64,000 nt of DNA from an uncultured Olsenella sp. (GCA_934660915.1 CAKUIF010000003.1:62001-126000); one strand, 5' to 3'; numbered from the stretch's first letter, positions 1-8,522 are shown. A program made the numbers and translations. Notes: generated by a model not told the origin, from the letters alone.

Positions 1-1053
1 TTCCGCCACAAGCTTGGCAAAGGCGTCGAATCTATCTCGGCTCCCTAACATGTCATGCGAGGCGAACAAAACGCGAATTCCCATCTGTTCGAGCGCCGCG
101 GCCCGGTCGAAATCACTTATGAGGCTTTCCTCGTTGTCGTGGATCATCTTGCTCTGACACTCGACGTCGAGGTCGGCGTCTTCCCAAAACAAGTCGCAGT
201 AGCAGTGGTTTCTTTGAGCGAGGAGCTGGGCATTCGGGCTAAGGGTCACCTTTGCGTTGTGCTCGAATCCGCCGAGGCCCTTGCCTCCCCGGCGGCGCGG
301 AAGCCCGAGCAGCAACGCCGTCTGGACTTCAAGCGGGGAAGCGGCACCGGGCGTGACGAGCTCCGCCGCAAGGCGCAATTTCTCTCGGCCGTTACGCTGT
401 GTGGTCTCTTCGGCAAACCCCTTAAGGGCTTGGGGGTCGGTGAGCGGAGCTCGATTCCAAAGGCTCGATAGCGCGGCGCCTTCATAACAAGGGGACCAGC
501 CGTTCAGGCGCTGGCGACCGGTGTTGCTGGCTAGTATTTTCTGAAGTCGTCGCTCGATGGGGGCGGGGGTCTTGTAAACCGAGAACGATCCGCACAGCTC
601 GCTTGCGATCATCAACGTCTTTATCCATGAGCTTCGCGCGGCCACCTGCTGCAGGGCCAACTCCGGTGATGCGACGCTAATGCCGTCTGTTACCTGCACG
701 AATGAGCCGAAGGGAAGGTCTCCCGACCAAAGATGCGGCCGGATCAGCTTTGAGGGCCGGGCGTCTTTCCGGTCCCGGACAAGGACGTCGACGGGACCAT
801 CGAAGCATGCGGCAAACGCGAGGAACACCTTTTTGATCTCGACGGCGGAGCCTCCGGTCTTTCGCCATTGGGGTCCCGACTGAAACAGGCCGCACAAAGG
901 CAGCGTCTCAAGGAGCTCGGCCCTGAGGGAGACAAGGTCGTCTGGCGCCATCGCGCCGCGAAGCATCTCCTCGTCGCCCGCCGTGAGCAGGCGAACAATG
1001 GGCGGAGTGCGCCAAAACCTCAGAGCCGATATGTCGCAAATACACGTTTCCAT
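1..1053 (-). CDS. Large hypothetical protein, nuclease-like C-terminus, 3' end outside window
   Basis: Reading the minus strand from the ATG at 1053 gives one uninterrupted frame of 351 codons that runs off the left edge, so the gene is partial. An in-frame TAG at 1065-1063 makes 1053 the first possible start. There is no Shine-Dalgarno, and a TANNNT box (TAGCGT) ends six bases before the ATG, which would fit a leaderless transcript. Residues from about 295 read DLDVEC, then IHD, then DFDRAAALEQMGIRV, a spacing like the core of DUF559/Vsr-type PD-(D/E)XK nuclease folds. The N-terminal half carries ICDISALRFWRTPP, like a multicopy hypothetical family I associate with Coriobacteriia. The coding call is firm. 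The nuclease or AbiEi-like assignment is inference. Confidence 0.72.
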   Translation of the reverse strand, partial: METCICDISALRFWRTPPIVRLLTAGDEEMLRGAMAPDDLVSLRAELLETLPLCGLFQSGPQWRKTGGSAVEIKKVFLAFAACFDGPVDVLVRDRKDARPSKLIRPHLWSGDLPFGSFVQVTDGISVASPELALQQVAARSSWIKTLMIASELCGSFSVYKTPAPIERRLQKILASNTGRQRLNGWSPCYEGAALSSLWNRAPLTDPQALKGFAEETTQRNGREKLRLAAELVTPGAASPLEVQTALLLGLPRRRGGKGLGGFEHNAKVTLSPNAQLLAQRNHCYCDLFWEDADLDVECQSKMIHDNEESLISDFDRAAALEQMGIRVLFASHDMLGSRDRFDAFAKLVAE

Positions 1054-1141
1054 GAAAAGACGCTAGCACGAGCTTCGCTGGCGGGCTTCTTCCGGTCGGT
1101 TGAGAGGCCGGCAATATCCGATATGCGGTAGCCGAGCTATG

Positions 1142-1269
1142 AAAGTCGCGAAAATATACGACTTAATTCAGACTCGGTGAGTATGAAGCTCAATTTCACT
1201 GCCAAAACATGATGAAACTCAGTGGAATACCGGGATGGTCTGAGTTAAGTCGTATATTTTCGCGACTTT
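1142..1269. repeat. 128-bp inverted-repeat element
   Basis: Arms 1142-1173 and 1238-1269 are 32 bp each and complementary with a single mismatch. They are AT-richer than the surroundings (core CGAAAATATACGACTTAA). The 64-bp centre holds a smaller hairpin, CACTG...CAGTG. The element lies between the start of the minus-strand gene at 1053 and the nadA promoter. It could be a MITE-like remnant, a bidirectional regulatory hairpin or a relic of integration. No flanking target duplication is obvious. Confidence 0.85.
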
Positions 1270-1328
1270 GCGTGGCTGAAGCCTGGCGATCGGCCTTGTG
1301 TCCCCTCTCTTTGCCGGCTTGTTACTGT

Positions 1329-1358
1329 CTTGTCACCTGTAAAGTCAAGTGCCATACT
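1329..1358 (+). promoter_or_regulatory. nadA promoter with candidate NiaR operator
   Basis: TTGTCA (1330-1335) and CATACT (1353-1358) are separated by exactly 17 bp. An imperfect dyad CTTG...CAAG spans 1329-1349 over the -35 element. The fourth gene of the operon encodes a NiaR-type repressor, so this is the natural place for a niacin-responsive operator. The promoter is seen; the operator assignment is inference. Confidence 0.5.
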
Positions 1359-1414
1359 GTCAACCACTGTATCTCGACCCGGCGGGGAGGCCGGGTCTGA
1401 CGGAGGGGCATGGC

Positions 1415-2341
1415 ATGGTTTCTGACGAGATGCGAGCAGAGGTCGAGCGACTCAAGCGCGAGCAGGACGCGGTGATCCTCGCGCACTATTATGTGACGCC
1501 CGATGCTCAGGATTTGGCCGACTACATCGGCGACTCGTTCTTCCTGTCAAAGAAGGCGGCCACGCTCGACTGCAAGACGTTGGTCTTTGCCGGCGTGCAC
1601 TTCATGGCCGAGTCGGCGAAGCTTTTGAGCCCCAATAAGCGCGTGCTCATGCCCGAGCCCACCGCCGACTGCCCCATGGCCCACATGGTCAAAAAGGCCA
1701 CCATCGACGCCGCGCGCGCCAAGTACGGCGACGACCTCGCCGTGGCCTGCTACGTCAACTCGACGAGCCAGATGAAGGCCTGGTCCGACGTGTGCGTGAC
1801 CTCCTCCAACGCCGTCAAGATCGTGCGCGCCCTTCCGCAGCACAACGTCTTGTTCATCCCCGACATGAACCTCGGCCACTACGTCGCGCTGCAGGTCCCC
1901 GAGAAGAACGTCATCCTGAACGACGGCTTCTGCCCCACCCACGAGGCCATCGAGCTCGCCGAGATTGAGGCTGCCCGTGCCGAGCACCCCGGCGCCCGCG
2001 TGCTCGCGCACCCCGAGTGCGGCGACTGGGTGCTCAAGGAGGCCGATTTCGTCGGCTCCACCTCCCAGATCATCGCCGAGGCTGTGGCGAGCGACGCCAC
2101 CGACTTCATCATCGCGACGGTCCACGGCGTCATCCGCGAGCTCGAGGCTCAGACCGCGGGCACGGGCAAGCGCTTCTGGTTCCCGCGCACGACGCCCATC
2201 TGCCCCAACATGGCTCGCGTGACCGCCGAGAAGGTCCTCGCCTGCCTTCGCGACGGCACGGGCGAGGTCAGCCTGCCGGACGATGCGGTCGCCGCCGGCT
2301 CCGCCCACGCGCTCGACCTCATGCTCGACTACGCCAAGTAA
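1415..2341 (+). CDS. nadA: Quinolinate synthase NadA
   Basis: Condenses iminoaspartate with dihydroxyacetone phosphate to quinolinate, the second step of de novo NAD synthesis, using a [4Fe-4S] cluster. The product is 308 residues, normal for the short NadA form. The three ligand cysteines are visible in ADCPMAH, HPECGDW and TPICPNMA, with the family blocks ILAHYYV near the start and GDSFFLSKKA. ATG 1415 is chosen because GGAGGGG ends seven bases upstream. A longer frame from 1349 lacks a ribosome-binding site and overlaps the promoter. First gene of nadA-nadB-nadC-niaR; nadB follows after 39 bp. Confidence 0.96.
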   Translation: MVSDEMRAEVERLKREQDAVILAHYYVTPDAQDLADYIGDSFFLSKKAATLDCKTLVFAGVHFMAESAKLLSPNKRVLMPEPTADCPMAHMVKKATIDAARAKYGDDLAVACYVNSTSQMKAWSDVCVTSSNAVKIVRALPQHNVLFIPDMNLGHYVALQVPEKNVILNDGFCPTHEAIELAEIEAARAEHPGARVLAHPECGDWVLKEADFVGSTSQIIAEAVASDATDFIIATVHGVIRELEAQTAGTGKRFWFPRTTPICPNMARVTAEKVLACLRDGTGEVSLPDDAVAAGSAHALDLMLDYAK

Positions 2342-2380
2342 GACGCGGGGGCTGCCCCCTCGTCAAACGGAAGGAAGACT

Positions 2381-3682
2381 ATGGCTGGAACGAAGACCAT
2401 CGACGCGGACGTCGTCATCGTCGGGTGCGGCGTGGCGGGCCTCTACTGCGCTCTCAACCTACCGCACGCCCTGCGCGTCGTGCTTCTTGCCAAGACCACC
2501 GTCGACGAGTGCGATTCCATGCTCGCCCAGGGCGGCATCTGCGTGCTGCACGACCCGGACGACTACGAGTCCTTCTTTGAGGACACGCTTCGCGCCGGTC
2601 ACTACGAGAACCGCCTCGAGTCCGTCGACATGATGATCCGCGCGAGCCGCCCTATCATCGACGACCTGATCAAGCGCGGCGTTCGCTTTGCCCGCACCGC
2701 CACGGGCGAGCTCGACTACACCCGCGAGGGCGCCCACTCCCGTCCGCGCATCGTCTATCACGAGGACATCACGGGTGAGGAGATCACCACGCACTTGCTT
2801 GCCTGCGTGCGCGAGCTTCCGAACGCGACCGTGCTCGAGAACACCTGCATGACCGATATCCTCGAGGGTTTCGAGGCCGACGGCCGCCGCGTGTGCCGTG
2901 GCATCGTGGCCGAGGACGCCGGCGGCGCGCGCCTGCAGATAAACGCCGACGCCACGGTGCTCGCGACGGGTGGCGTGGGCGGCCTGTACAAGCATTCCAC
3001 GAACTACCCCTGCCTCACCGGCGACGGCTGCCGCGTGGCCGCCGAGCACGGCGTGCTCCTTGAGCACATGGACTTCGTGCAGATCCACCCCACGACGCTG
3101 TGGACCCGAAAGCCTGGCCGCAGCTTCCTCATCTCGGAGTCCGCGCGTGGCGAGGGCGCGATCCTGCTCAACGGCGCGGGCGAGCGCTTCTGCGACGAGC
3201 TCCAGCCGCGCGACGTGGTCTCCGGCAACATCCTGCGCGAGATGGCCCGCGAGGGTTCCGAGCACGTCTGGCTCAGCTTTGAACACGTGGCGCGTGAGGA
3301 ACTCCAGAACCACTTCACCCACATCTGCGAGCAGTGCCGCGAGGAGGGCTACGACATCTTCACCGAGCCGGTGCCCGTCGTTCCGGCCCAGCACTACTTC
3401 ATGGGCGGCATCCACGTGAACTCCGACTCGGAGACTACGCTGCCGCACCTCTTTGCCGCTGGCGAGACGTGCTGCAACGGCGTGCACGGCCGCAACCGCC
3501 TGGCGTCGAACAGCCTGCTCGAGGGCCTCGTGTTCGCCCAGCGCGCCGCCGACAAGATCATGCGCGACCGCTTCGCCGCCGACACCGCCGCCCAGCTCGC
3601 CATCGCCGCGGGCGCCCGGAGCCGCTTCATCGCGGGCTCGCGCGACGTGACCGACGTCGCGGTTCTTTGCGGCGCCGAGTAG
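2381..3682 (+). CDS. nadB: L-aspartate oxidase NadB (short form)
   Basis: FAD-dependent oxidation of L-aspartate to iminoaspartate, the substrate handed to NadA. The N-terminal dinucleotide-binding motif GCGVAGLYCALNL lies at about residues 16-28. The succinate dehydrogenase/fumarate reductase flavoprotein signature GRNRLASNSLLEGLVF is near the C-terminus. At 433 residues it is about 100 shorter than typical NadB (roughly 530-540). It stops just after the flavin domain and lacks the C-terminal helical domain. The frame is clean to its stop, so this looks like a compact variant, not a truncation. RBS GGAAGGA precedes ATG 2381. Confidence 0.94.
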   Translation: MAGTKTIDADVVIVGCGVAGLYCALNLPHALRVVLLAKTTVDECDSMLAQGGICVLHDPDDYESFFEDTLRAGHYENRLESVDMMIRASRPIIDDLIKRGVRFARTATGELDYTREGAHSRPRIVYHEDITGEEITTHLLACVRELPNATVLENTCMTDILEGFEADGRRVCRGIVAEDAGGARLQINADATVLATGGVGGLYKHSTNYPCLTGDGCRVAAEHGVLLEHMDFVQIHPTTLWTRKPGRSFLISESARGEGAILLNGAGERFCDELQPRDVVSGNILREMAREGSEHVWLSFEHVAREELQNHFTHICEQCREEGYDIFTEPVPVVPAQHYFMGGIHVNSDSETTLPHLFAAGETCCNGVHGRNRLASNSLLEGLVFAQRAADKIMRDRFAADTAAQLAIAAGARSRFIAGSRDVTDVAVLCGAE

Positions 3683-3735
3683 CAGGAAAGAAGACCAGGC
3701 AAGAAGGGCGTGCCCTTAGTTACGTTCGCGCGATT

Positions 3736-3767
3736 TTGGGACAAAATCCCCCGTCCCTTTTGTCCCA
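3736..3767 (+). repeat. 32-nt dispersed hairpin repeat, copy 1 (before nadC)
   Basis: A 32-nt sequence identical to 22222-22253. It contains the dyad GGGACAAAA...TTTTGTCCC (9-bp arms, 11-nt loop CCCCC-rich). It ends 13 bases before the nadC start codon, directly abutting the GAGGAGAG ribosome-binding site. The second copy sits in the same position relative to the Tet-like gene at 22265. This is consistent with a 5'-UTR structure or a mobile short repeat that favours such sites. Confidence 0.9.
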
Positions 3768-3780
3768 GTGAGGAGAGACG

Positions 3781-4641
3781 ATGATGGACCCGATGATTCA
3801 GGCAAAGATGGACGCCGCGATCCGCGCTGCGCTCGAGGAGGACATGCCGTTCGGCGACGTGAGCACGATGTCCGTCATGCCCGAGCCCCGTCCCGGCCGC
3901 GTGCAGCTCATCGCCAAGCAGGACGGCGTGATCGCCGGTCTTGGCGTGTTCGCGCGCGTCTTTGCCCTCATCGACCCTGCCGTGACCGTGAACGCACTCG
4001 TCGCCGATGGCGATGAGGTTACAAGCGGACAGCACCTCGCCACCGTCGAGGGCGACGTCCGCGTGCTGCTCGAGGGCGAGCGCGTAGCCCTCAACTACCT
4101 TCAGCGCATGAGCGGCGTTGCCACCTACACTCACCGCATTGTCGCCTCGCTCGTGGCGGCGGGCGCAAAGACCCGCCTTGTCTGCACGCGAAAGACCACC
4201 CCTGGCCTGCGTCTCTTTGAGCGCGAGGCTGTGCGCATGGGCGGCGGGCACCTGCACCGCTACGGCCTCTCGGACGCGGTGATGCTCAAGGACAACCACA
4301 TCGACGCCGCCGGCGGAATCACGCCCGCCGTGGCCGCCGCCCGCGCGACCGCGCCCTTCACTGCCAAGGTCGAGGTCGAGTGCGAGACGCTCGACATGGT
4401 GCGCGAGGCCGTTGAGGCGGGCGCAGACATCATCATGCTCGACAACATGGACCACGCCACAATGGCCGAGGCGATCTCGATCATCGACGGCCGCGCGACG
4501 ACCGAGGCGAGCGGAAACGTCACAGCCGAAAACGTCACGGGCTACGCCGACCTCGGGGTCGACATCGTGAGCTGCGGCGCCCTCACGCACTCCGCGGGCA
4601 TCCTGGACCTTTCGCTCAAGCACCTCGAGGTGCTCGGGTGA
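3781..4641 (+). CDS. nadC: Nicotinate-nucleotide pyrophosphorylase (carboxylating) NadC
   Basis: Converts quinolinate and PRPP to nicotinate mononucleotide, CO2 and PPi, closing the de novo NAD branch opened by NadA/NadB. It is 286 residues, full length for the family. Signature blocks are present in order: CTRKTTPGLR, GGGHLHRYGLSDAVMLKDNH, KVEVEC, MLDNM and TEASGNV. GAGGAGAG precedes ATG 3781; ATG 3784 is an in-frame alternative. The 98-bp gap from nadB carries one GGCAAGAAG motif and the 32-nt hairpin repeat. The stop overlaps the next gene as GTGA. Confidence 0.96.
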   Translation: MMDPMIQAKMDAAIRAALEEDMPFGDVSTMSVMPEPRPGRVQLIAKQDGVIAGLGVFARVFALIDPAVTVNALVADGDEVTSGQHLATVEGDVRVLLEGERVALNYLQRMSGVATYTHRIVASLVAAGAKTRLVCTRKTTPGLRLFEREAVRMGGGHLHRYGLSDAVMLKDNHIDAAGGITPAVAAARATAPFTAKVEVECETLDMVREAVEAGADIIMLDNMDHATMAEAISIIDGRATTEASGNVTAENVTGYADLGVDIVSCGALTHSAGILDLSLKHLEVLG

Positions 4642-5186
4642 GCGGCTCCGGTGAGGCGCGCCGTGAGAAAATCCTCAAGGCCCTGACCTCGGCCGACGTC
4701 CCCATGGCGGGCGCGTCCCTCGCTCAGGCGCTCGGCGTTTCTCGCCAGGTCGTCGTGCAGGACATCGCGCTTCTCCGCTCGCAGGGTTGGCCCATCAACT
4801 CGACGAATCGCGGCTACGTGCTCGAGCGCGAGGCAACCCGGCCGACGCGCCTGTTCAAGTGCCACCACTCTGTCGAGGAGACCGCAGACGAGCTCAACTT
4901 GATCGTCGACTTGGGCGGGCACGTGCGCGACGTGCTCGTCAACCACCGCGTCTACGGAAAGCTCAGCTGCGAGCTCGGCATCGCGAGCAGGCGGGACGTG
5001 CGCGCATACATCGACCAGATCCATTCGGGAAAGTCGAGCCCGCTCATGCTCATCACGAGCGGCTACCACTTCCACCACGTGACCGCCGAGTCCGAAGAGG
5101 TCCTCGACGAGATCGGCGACGCCCTTGCCCAGGCTGGTTTTCTCGCGCCAAAGACGGACTTTGAGCTAGAGTCTTTTGGCGAATAG
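4638..5186 (+). CDS. niaR: NiaR-type transcriptional repressor (HTH + 3H domain)
   Basis: 182 residues. The N-terminal winged helix (residues about 8-60, ASLAQALGVSRQVVVQDIALL) is of the HTH_11/BirA-like type. The rest is a 3H domain, whose conserved histidines are visible in KCHHSVEET, VNHRVYG and GYHFHHVT. In Firmicutes and Thermotoga this family (YrxA/NiaR) represses NAD synthesis and niacin uptake genes in response to nicotinate. GTG 4638 overlaps the nadC stop (GTGA), so translation is coupled. Being the last gene of the operon it likely controls, it is probably autoregulated through the site at 1329-1349. Confidence 0.9.
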   Translation: MSGSGEARREKILKALTSADVPMAGASLAQALGVSRQVVVQDIALLRSQGWPINSTNRGYVLEREATRPTRLFKCHHSVEETADELNLIVDLGGHVRDVLVNHRVYGKLSCELGIASRRDVRAYIDQIHSGKSSPLMLITSGYHFHHVTAESEEVLDEIGDALAQAGFLAPKTDFELESFGE

Positions 5187-5223
5187 CCAAAACGCCGCTC
5201 GCGGCGCGTCCGAAGGAGCATCC

Positions 5224-6132
5224 ATGAGCGTCAAGCCATCCGTCCCGCGCACGCTCGCGCAGGTCACGCTTCGCGTCGTCTCGGCCATCATGGCCATTAT
5301 CGGCGGGCTCATGGTCGTGGGGGCAATCCTGGTGTTTCTGTATCGCCACCAGCTGGGCTTCCCCGAGGACTCCATGTGGACCATCTTTGCGTACGGCGGC
5401 ATCATCCTGGCCGCCGCCGCGCTGCTGCTCCTCACGGCGCGCCTCGGCCTGCGCGCGGCCGACGACTCGTCGAAGGTCGGCCCGTACCGCGCCCTATGCT
5501 ACTTCGTCGGCCTCGTGATCCTCGTGGCCATCGTGTGGGGCTGGGGCATGGGCATGTTCATCCTCTTCAACCCCGTGGTGCTCGTGAGCACCGTTACCTA
5601 CGTGCTCGTGTGCTCCCAGCTCGCCGACAAGGTGGCCGACGAGCACGAGCGCGGCGTCGTCGGCGAGACCTTCCTGCGCACCGGCCGCCAGCGCACGCTG
5701 CACCTGCTCTCGGAGGTCATGATCGTCAAGGGCGCGATCGTCGGGCTCATGGCCGCCGTGATGGCCCTCGCCTTCTACTCGATGGGCGACATAAGCCTCG
5801 CCGCGAGCCTGGGGGTCTCCGTCGCGGACCTCGAGAAGGACTTGATCGAGAACGCCGTGGCTGCCGCCCTGCACCTGGGCGTCGGAGCACTCGGCATCTG
5901 GGGCTCGAACCGTCCCGAGAAGATCATGCCCTTCTTCGCCGTGTCTGCCGGGGCGCTTGCGCTCGACGTCGTGCGCATCGTGACGGGCGTCGTGGCGAGC
6001 GGTGCGCTTCTTGCCGCCGGCACCGACACGCTGCTCGACCTCGTGTACACGGGCAGCTGCGCATGGCTTGCCTGGAAGGTCTGGCGCCAGCCGCGCGAGC
6101 TCGTGGACAAGGGGCTCATTGCAAGGCAGTAG
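5224..6132 (+). CDS. Multi-pass membrane protein of unknown function
   Basis: 302 residues with about seven to eight hydrophobic segments: AIMAIIGGLMVVGAILVFL, IIILAAAALLLLTA-like, YFVGLVILVAIVWGWG, NPVVLVSTVTYVLV, VKGAIVGLMAAVMALAFYS, AVAAALHLGVGALGI and others. A charged loop (QLADKVADEHERG) follows the fourth. No catalytic or transport motif is recognised. ATG 5224 follows AAGGAG by five bases; an upstream in-frame start at 5176 lies inside the niaR gene and lacks a site. It sits 37 bp after niaR, so cotranscription is possible, and a role in precursor uptake cannot be excluded. Function unknown. Confidence 0.8.
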   Translation: MSVKPSVPRTLAQVTLRVVSAIMAIIGGLMVVGAILVFLYRHQLGFPEDSMWTIFAYGGIILAAAALLLLTARLGLRAADDSSKVGPYRALCYFVGLVILVAIVWGWGMGMFILFNPVVLVSTVTYVLVCSQLADKVADEHERGVVGETFLRTGRQRTLHLLSEVMIVKGAIVGLMAAVMALAFYSMGDISLAASLGVSVADLEKDLIENAVAAALHLGVGALGIWGSNRPEKIMPFFAVSAGALALDVVRIVTGVVASGALLAAGTDTLLDLVYTGSCAWLAWKVWRQPRELVDKGLIARQ

Positions 6133-6244
6133 GCCGGCGGGCACCTGGTTTGCGACGGCGTCTTTATTAGCTGCGCGCTAATGAAATCGCCGGGAGCGTT
6201 TCCTACGATGGGCTTATCGAAACGCCATCAAGAAAGGAAACGTT

Positions 6245-6868
6245 ATGTCCGAACAGCAAACCCCTCGTTCCGTCGCCGCTATCGTCGCCCTTGTGCTGGG
6301 CGTCATCGCCCTTATCTCTTCCTGGGTGCCCATCATCAATAACTTATCGTTTATCTTTGCCCTCGTGGGAGTCGTGTTTGCCGTCGTGGGTCTTGTGGGC
6401 ACGCTTCGCGGCAAGAAGTCCGGTCGCGGGCTCGCCATCGCCTCGGCGGTTGTGAACGTGGCTGCCGTCGCCATCGTGCTGGCGACCCAGTCTGCCTACT
6501 CCGCCGCCATCGACGAGGCTGCCTCGGGCACGGTCCAGACTTCGGATGGAGCGTCCGCCGCGGCCCTCGCGGCCGAGGGGACGACCTCTGCCGAGCCTGC
6601 CGACAAGTACTCCATTGACGGCGAAGAGCTTAGCGGCGACGCCTACTCCTGCAAGATCTCCGGCGTGTACACTAACAAGGCCGGCAAAGACCTCAGCTAC
6701 GTTCAGGTGAGCTATAACCTCTTTGATGCCGACGGCAACCAGATTGGCACGGCTCTGGCGAACACGAATAACCTCGCCGATGGCGGAACCTGGAAGTTCG
6801 AGGCCTTCGGCTCGGTGGCTGTCGATGAGGTCGCAAGCTACAAGATTGGGGACGTGACGGGCTTTTAG
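6245..6868 (+). CDS. Membrane-anchored FxLYD-domain protein
   Basis: 207 residues. Two N-terminal hydrophobic helices (about 8-30 and 38-58, with a GKKSGRGLAIAS turn and a third stretch to about 80) look like the DUF4190 hairpin. A Ala/Ser/Thr-rich linker follows. The C-terminal β-rich domain reads DAYSCKISGVYTNKAGKDLSYVQVSY with the FxLYD-type NLFDADGNQIG. Such domains face the outside and usually bind small ligands or partner proteins. RBS AGAAAGGAAA precedes ATG 6245. The following XRE-like gene starts 12 bp after the stop. Confidence 0.85.
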   Translation: MSEQQTPRSVAAIVALVLGVIALISSWVPIINNLSFIFALVGVVFAVVGLVGTLRGKKSGRGLAIASAVVNVAAVAIVLATQSAYSAAIDEAASGTVQTSDGASAAALAAEGTTSAEPADKYSIDGEELSGDAYSCKISGVYTNKAGKDLSYVQVSYNLFDADGNQIGTALANTNNLADGGTWKFEAFGSVAVDEVASYKIGDVTGF

Positions 6869-6880
6869 GCGGGGGGCCGC

Positions 6881-7300
6881 ATGGCGGAGAAGCTGACGGA
6901 GGAGCTTTTGAGCGAGCTGCTCGACGCGCCGACGATTGACGGTTTCGTCGCGAAAAACGCGCTTGGCCATCGAAAGCTCGGCGAATACCTTGAGGAGCTG
7001 CTCGAGCAAAAAGGCCTCAAGCGCTCGCAAGTCGTGCATATGGCGAATCTCAACGAGACGTTCGGGTATCAGATCTTTACCGGTCAGCGCAACCCGAGCC
7101 GCAACAAGGTCCTGCAAATTGCCTTTGCCATGGCGCTCAGCCTCCGCGAGACGAACCGCGCGCTCGAAGCCGCCGGCGTAAGCTCGTTGTACAGCAAAGA
7201 CCGCCGCGATGCGATTATCATCTTCTGCCTTGACCGCGGATGCTCGCTTCAAAAGGTCAACGAGGAGCTCTATCGCTTCGGCGAGGAAACCCTCTGCTAA
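6881..7300 (+). CDS. XRE-like HTH protein paired with a kinase
   Basis: 139 residues. A Cro/C1-like fold is visible at about residues 35-85 (LGEYLEELLEQKGLKRSQVVH, then ETFGYQIFTGQRNPSRNKVLQ, the usual recognition-helix position). A conserved tail follows (SLYSKDRRDAIIIFCL) that is not part of ordinary XRE regulators. The Ser/Thr kinase gene begins 7 bp downstream on the same strand. I infer that the two form a module in which the kinase phosphorylates or senses with this protein, but the sequence does not show which genes are regulated. Confidence 0.8.
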   Translation: MAEKLTEELLSELLDAPTIDGFVAKNALGHRKLGEYLEELLEQKGLKRSQVVHMANLNETFGYQIFTGQRNPSRNKVLQIAFAMALSLRETNRALEAAGVSSLYSKDRRDAIIIFCLDRGCSLQKVNEELYRFGEETLC

Positions 7301-7307
7301 GGCTATT

Positions 7308-8522
7308 ATGGGGACTATGGAAGAGTCTCCGGACAATTCGCTCCACGATGAGCTGGCAGCTCAGCTCGATGCGCTCGACGTCGCAACGGCGTCGGGCGCT
7401 TATCGCGTGGAGCGCGTGCTTAAGCGGTCGCCGATGGAAGAGACCCAGCTCGTGCACCTGCGCTGTACCGACGGGGGAGAGCTGGGCCCCTATGTGCGCA
7501 AGGTGTTTGCCGCCAATGCTGGCATCGGCGGAGCGTACGAGAAGCTTGCGGAGGCGCAGCGCGCCGGGGTTCGCTTCAGGCAGCTTCCCCGAATCGTGAG
7601 CTGTGCAAAGAAGAACGGCCGACTTGAGGTCGTTATGGAGTACATACAGGGCGCGACGCTTCGCGAGGTTGTTGGGCGTTCGCGACCGGAAGACCGAGCG
7701 CTGCTCGCCCACCGGCTTATGCCCGCTGTCTGCGAAGCTGTGCGTGAGCTTCACGAGGGTACGGGCGAGGTGATCATTCATCGCGACCTTACGCCCAGCA
7801 ATGTGATGATCCCCGATGCCGACCCCGCGACGCCCGTGCTCATTGATTTGGGCATAGCCCGAGTCTGGCGCGAGGGGGCCGATGCCGACACCACGCGCTT
7901 CGGCACGCGCCCCTATGCCCCGCCGGAGCAGTTCGGCTTCGGGCAGACCGATGTGCGAAGCGACGTCTACGCCCTCGGCATGCTGGCGTTTTTCTGCCTG
8001 ACCGGGCGCGACCCAGAGGCTAGCGACCGAGAGCACGGTTTTGCCTGCCGCGAAGTGCCCGAAGGGTGGCGAAAAGTCATCGCCAAAGCGGTGTCGCTCG
8101 ATCCAGGTGAGCGTTACGGTGCCGCCTCAGAGATCGCAGAGGCGATTGCTGGATTGAAAACGGCGTCGCCTCAGCCTGGTCCTTCTCGACACGCGACGTC
8201 GCGTTCGACTCGATTTTTAACCGCTCGAAACGCGGTCGTGCTTTTGGTTTGCGGTGCCCTCATCGTCAGCGGGTTGAGCGCAGCCTTGCCTCCGCCAGAG
8301 CATCTGCAGGGGTCGTATGCGGGCTACGTGCTTGGGGCCGCAGTGTTGTTTCCTTGTAGCGCGGTAATTGCCGCTTATGCGCTTATGGACAAGCGCTGGC
8401 TGCGAGAAAACGTCTCCTTCTTTCGCGAGCGCACTCCGGCGCAGGTATGGCGGGCAATCGCCGGGGCGCTCGCTGCTGTTATGGTGGTCGGGTTCATCGT
8501 TGCACTTCTATTTGAGCTGTAA
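7308..8522 (+). CDS. Membrane-associated Ser/Thr protein kinase
   Basis: 404 residues. The Hanks-type kinase core spans about 30-290. It has a lysine in GPYVRKVF, EYIQGATLREV hinge, the catalytic loop IIHRDLTPSNVMI, metal-binding DLG in VLIDLGIAR and an APE-like PYAPPEQF with SDVYALG. The glycine-rich loop is degenerate. Three hydrophobic helices follow (about 335-355, 365-385, 405 region), so the kinase is cytoplasmic with a C-terminal membrane anchor and almost no outer domain. No PASTA repeats are present, unlike PknB. Start ATG 7308 is weakly supported (TAAGG); ATG 7317 is an alternative. Confidence 0.88.
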   Translation: MGTMEESPDNSLHDELAAQLDALDVATASGAYRVERVLKRSPMEETQLVHLRCTDGGELGPYVRKVFAANAGIGGAYEKLAEAQRAGVRFRQLPRIVSCAKKNGRLEVVMEYIQGATLREVVGRSRPEDRALLAHRLMPAVCEAVRELHEGTGEVIIHRDLTPSNVMIPDADPATPVLIDLGIARVWREGADADTTRFGTRPYAPPEQFGFGQTDVRSDVYALGMLAFFCLTGRDPEASDREHGFACREVPEGWRKVIAKAVSLDPGERYGAASEIAEAIAGLKTASPQPGPSRHATSRSTRFLTARNAVVLLVCGALIVSGLSAALPPPEHLQGSYAGYVLGAAVLFPCSAVIAAYALMDKRWLRENVSFFRERTPAQVWRAIAGALAAVMVVGFIVALLFEL

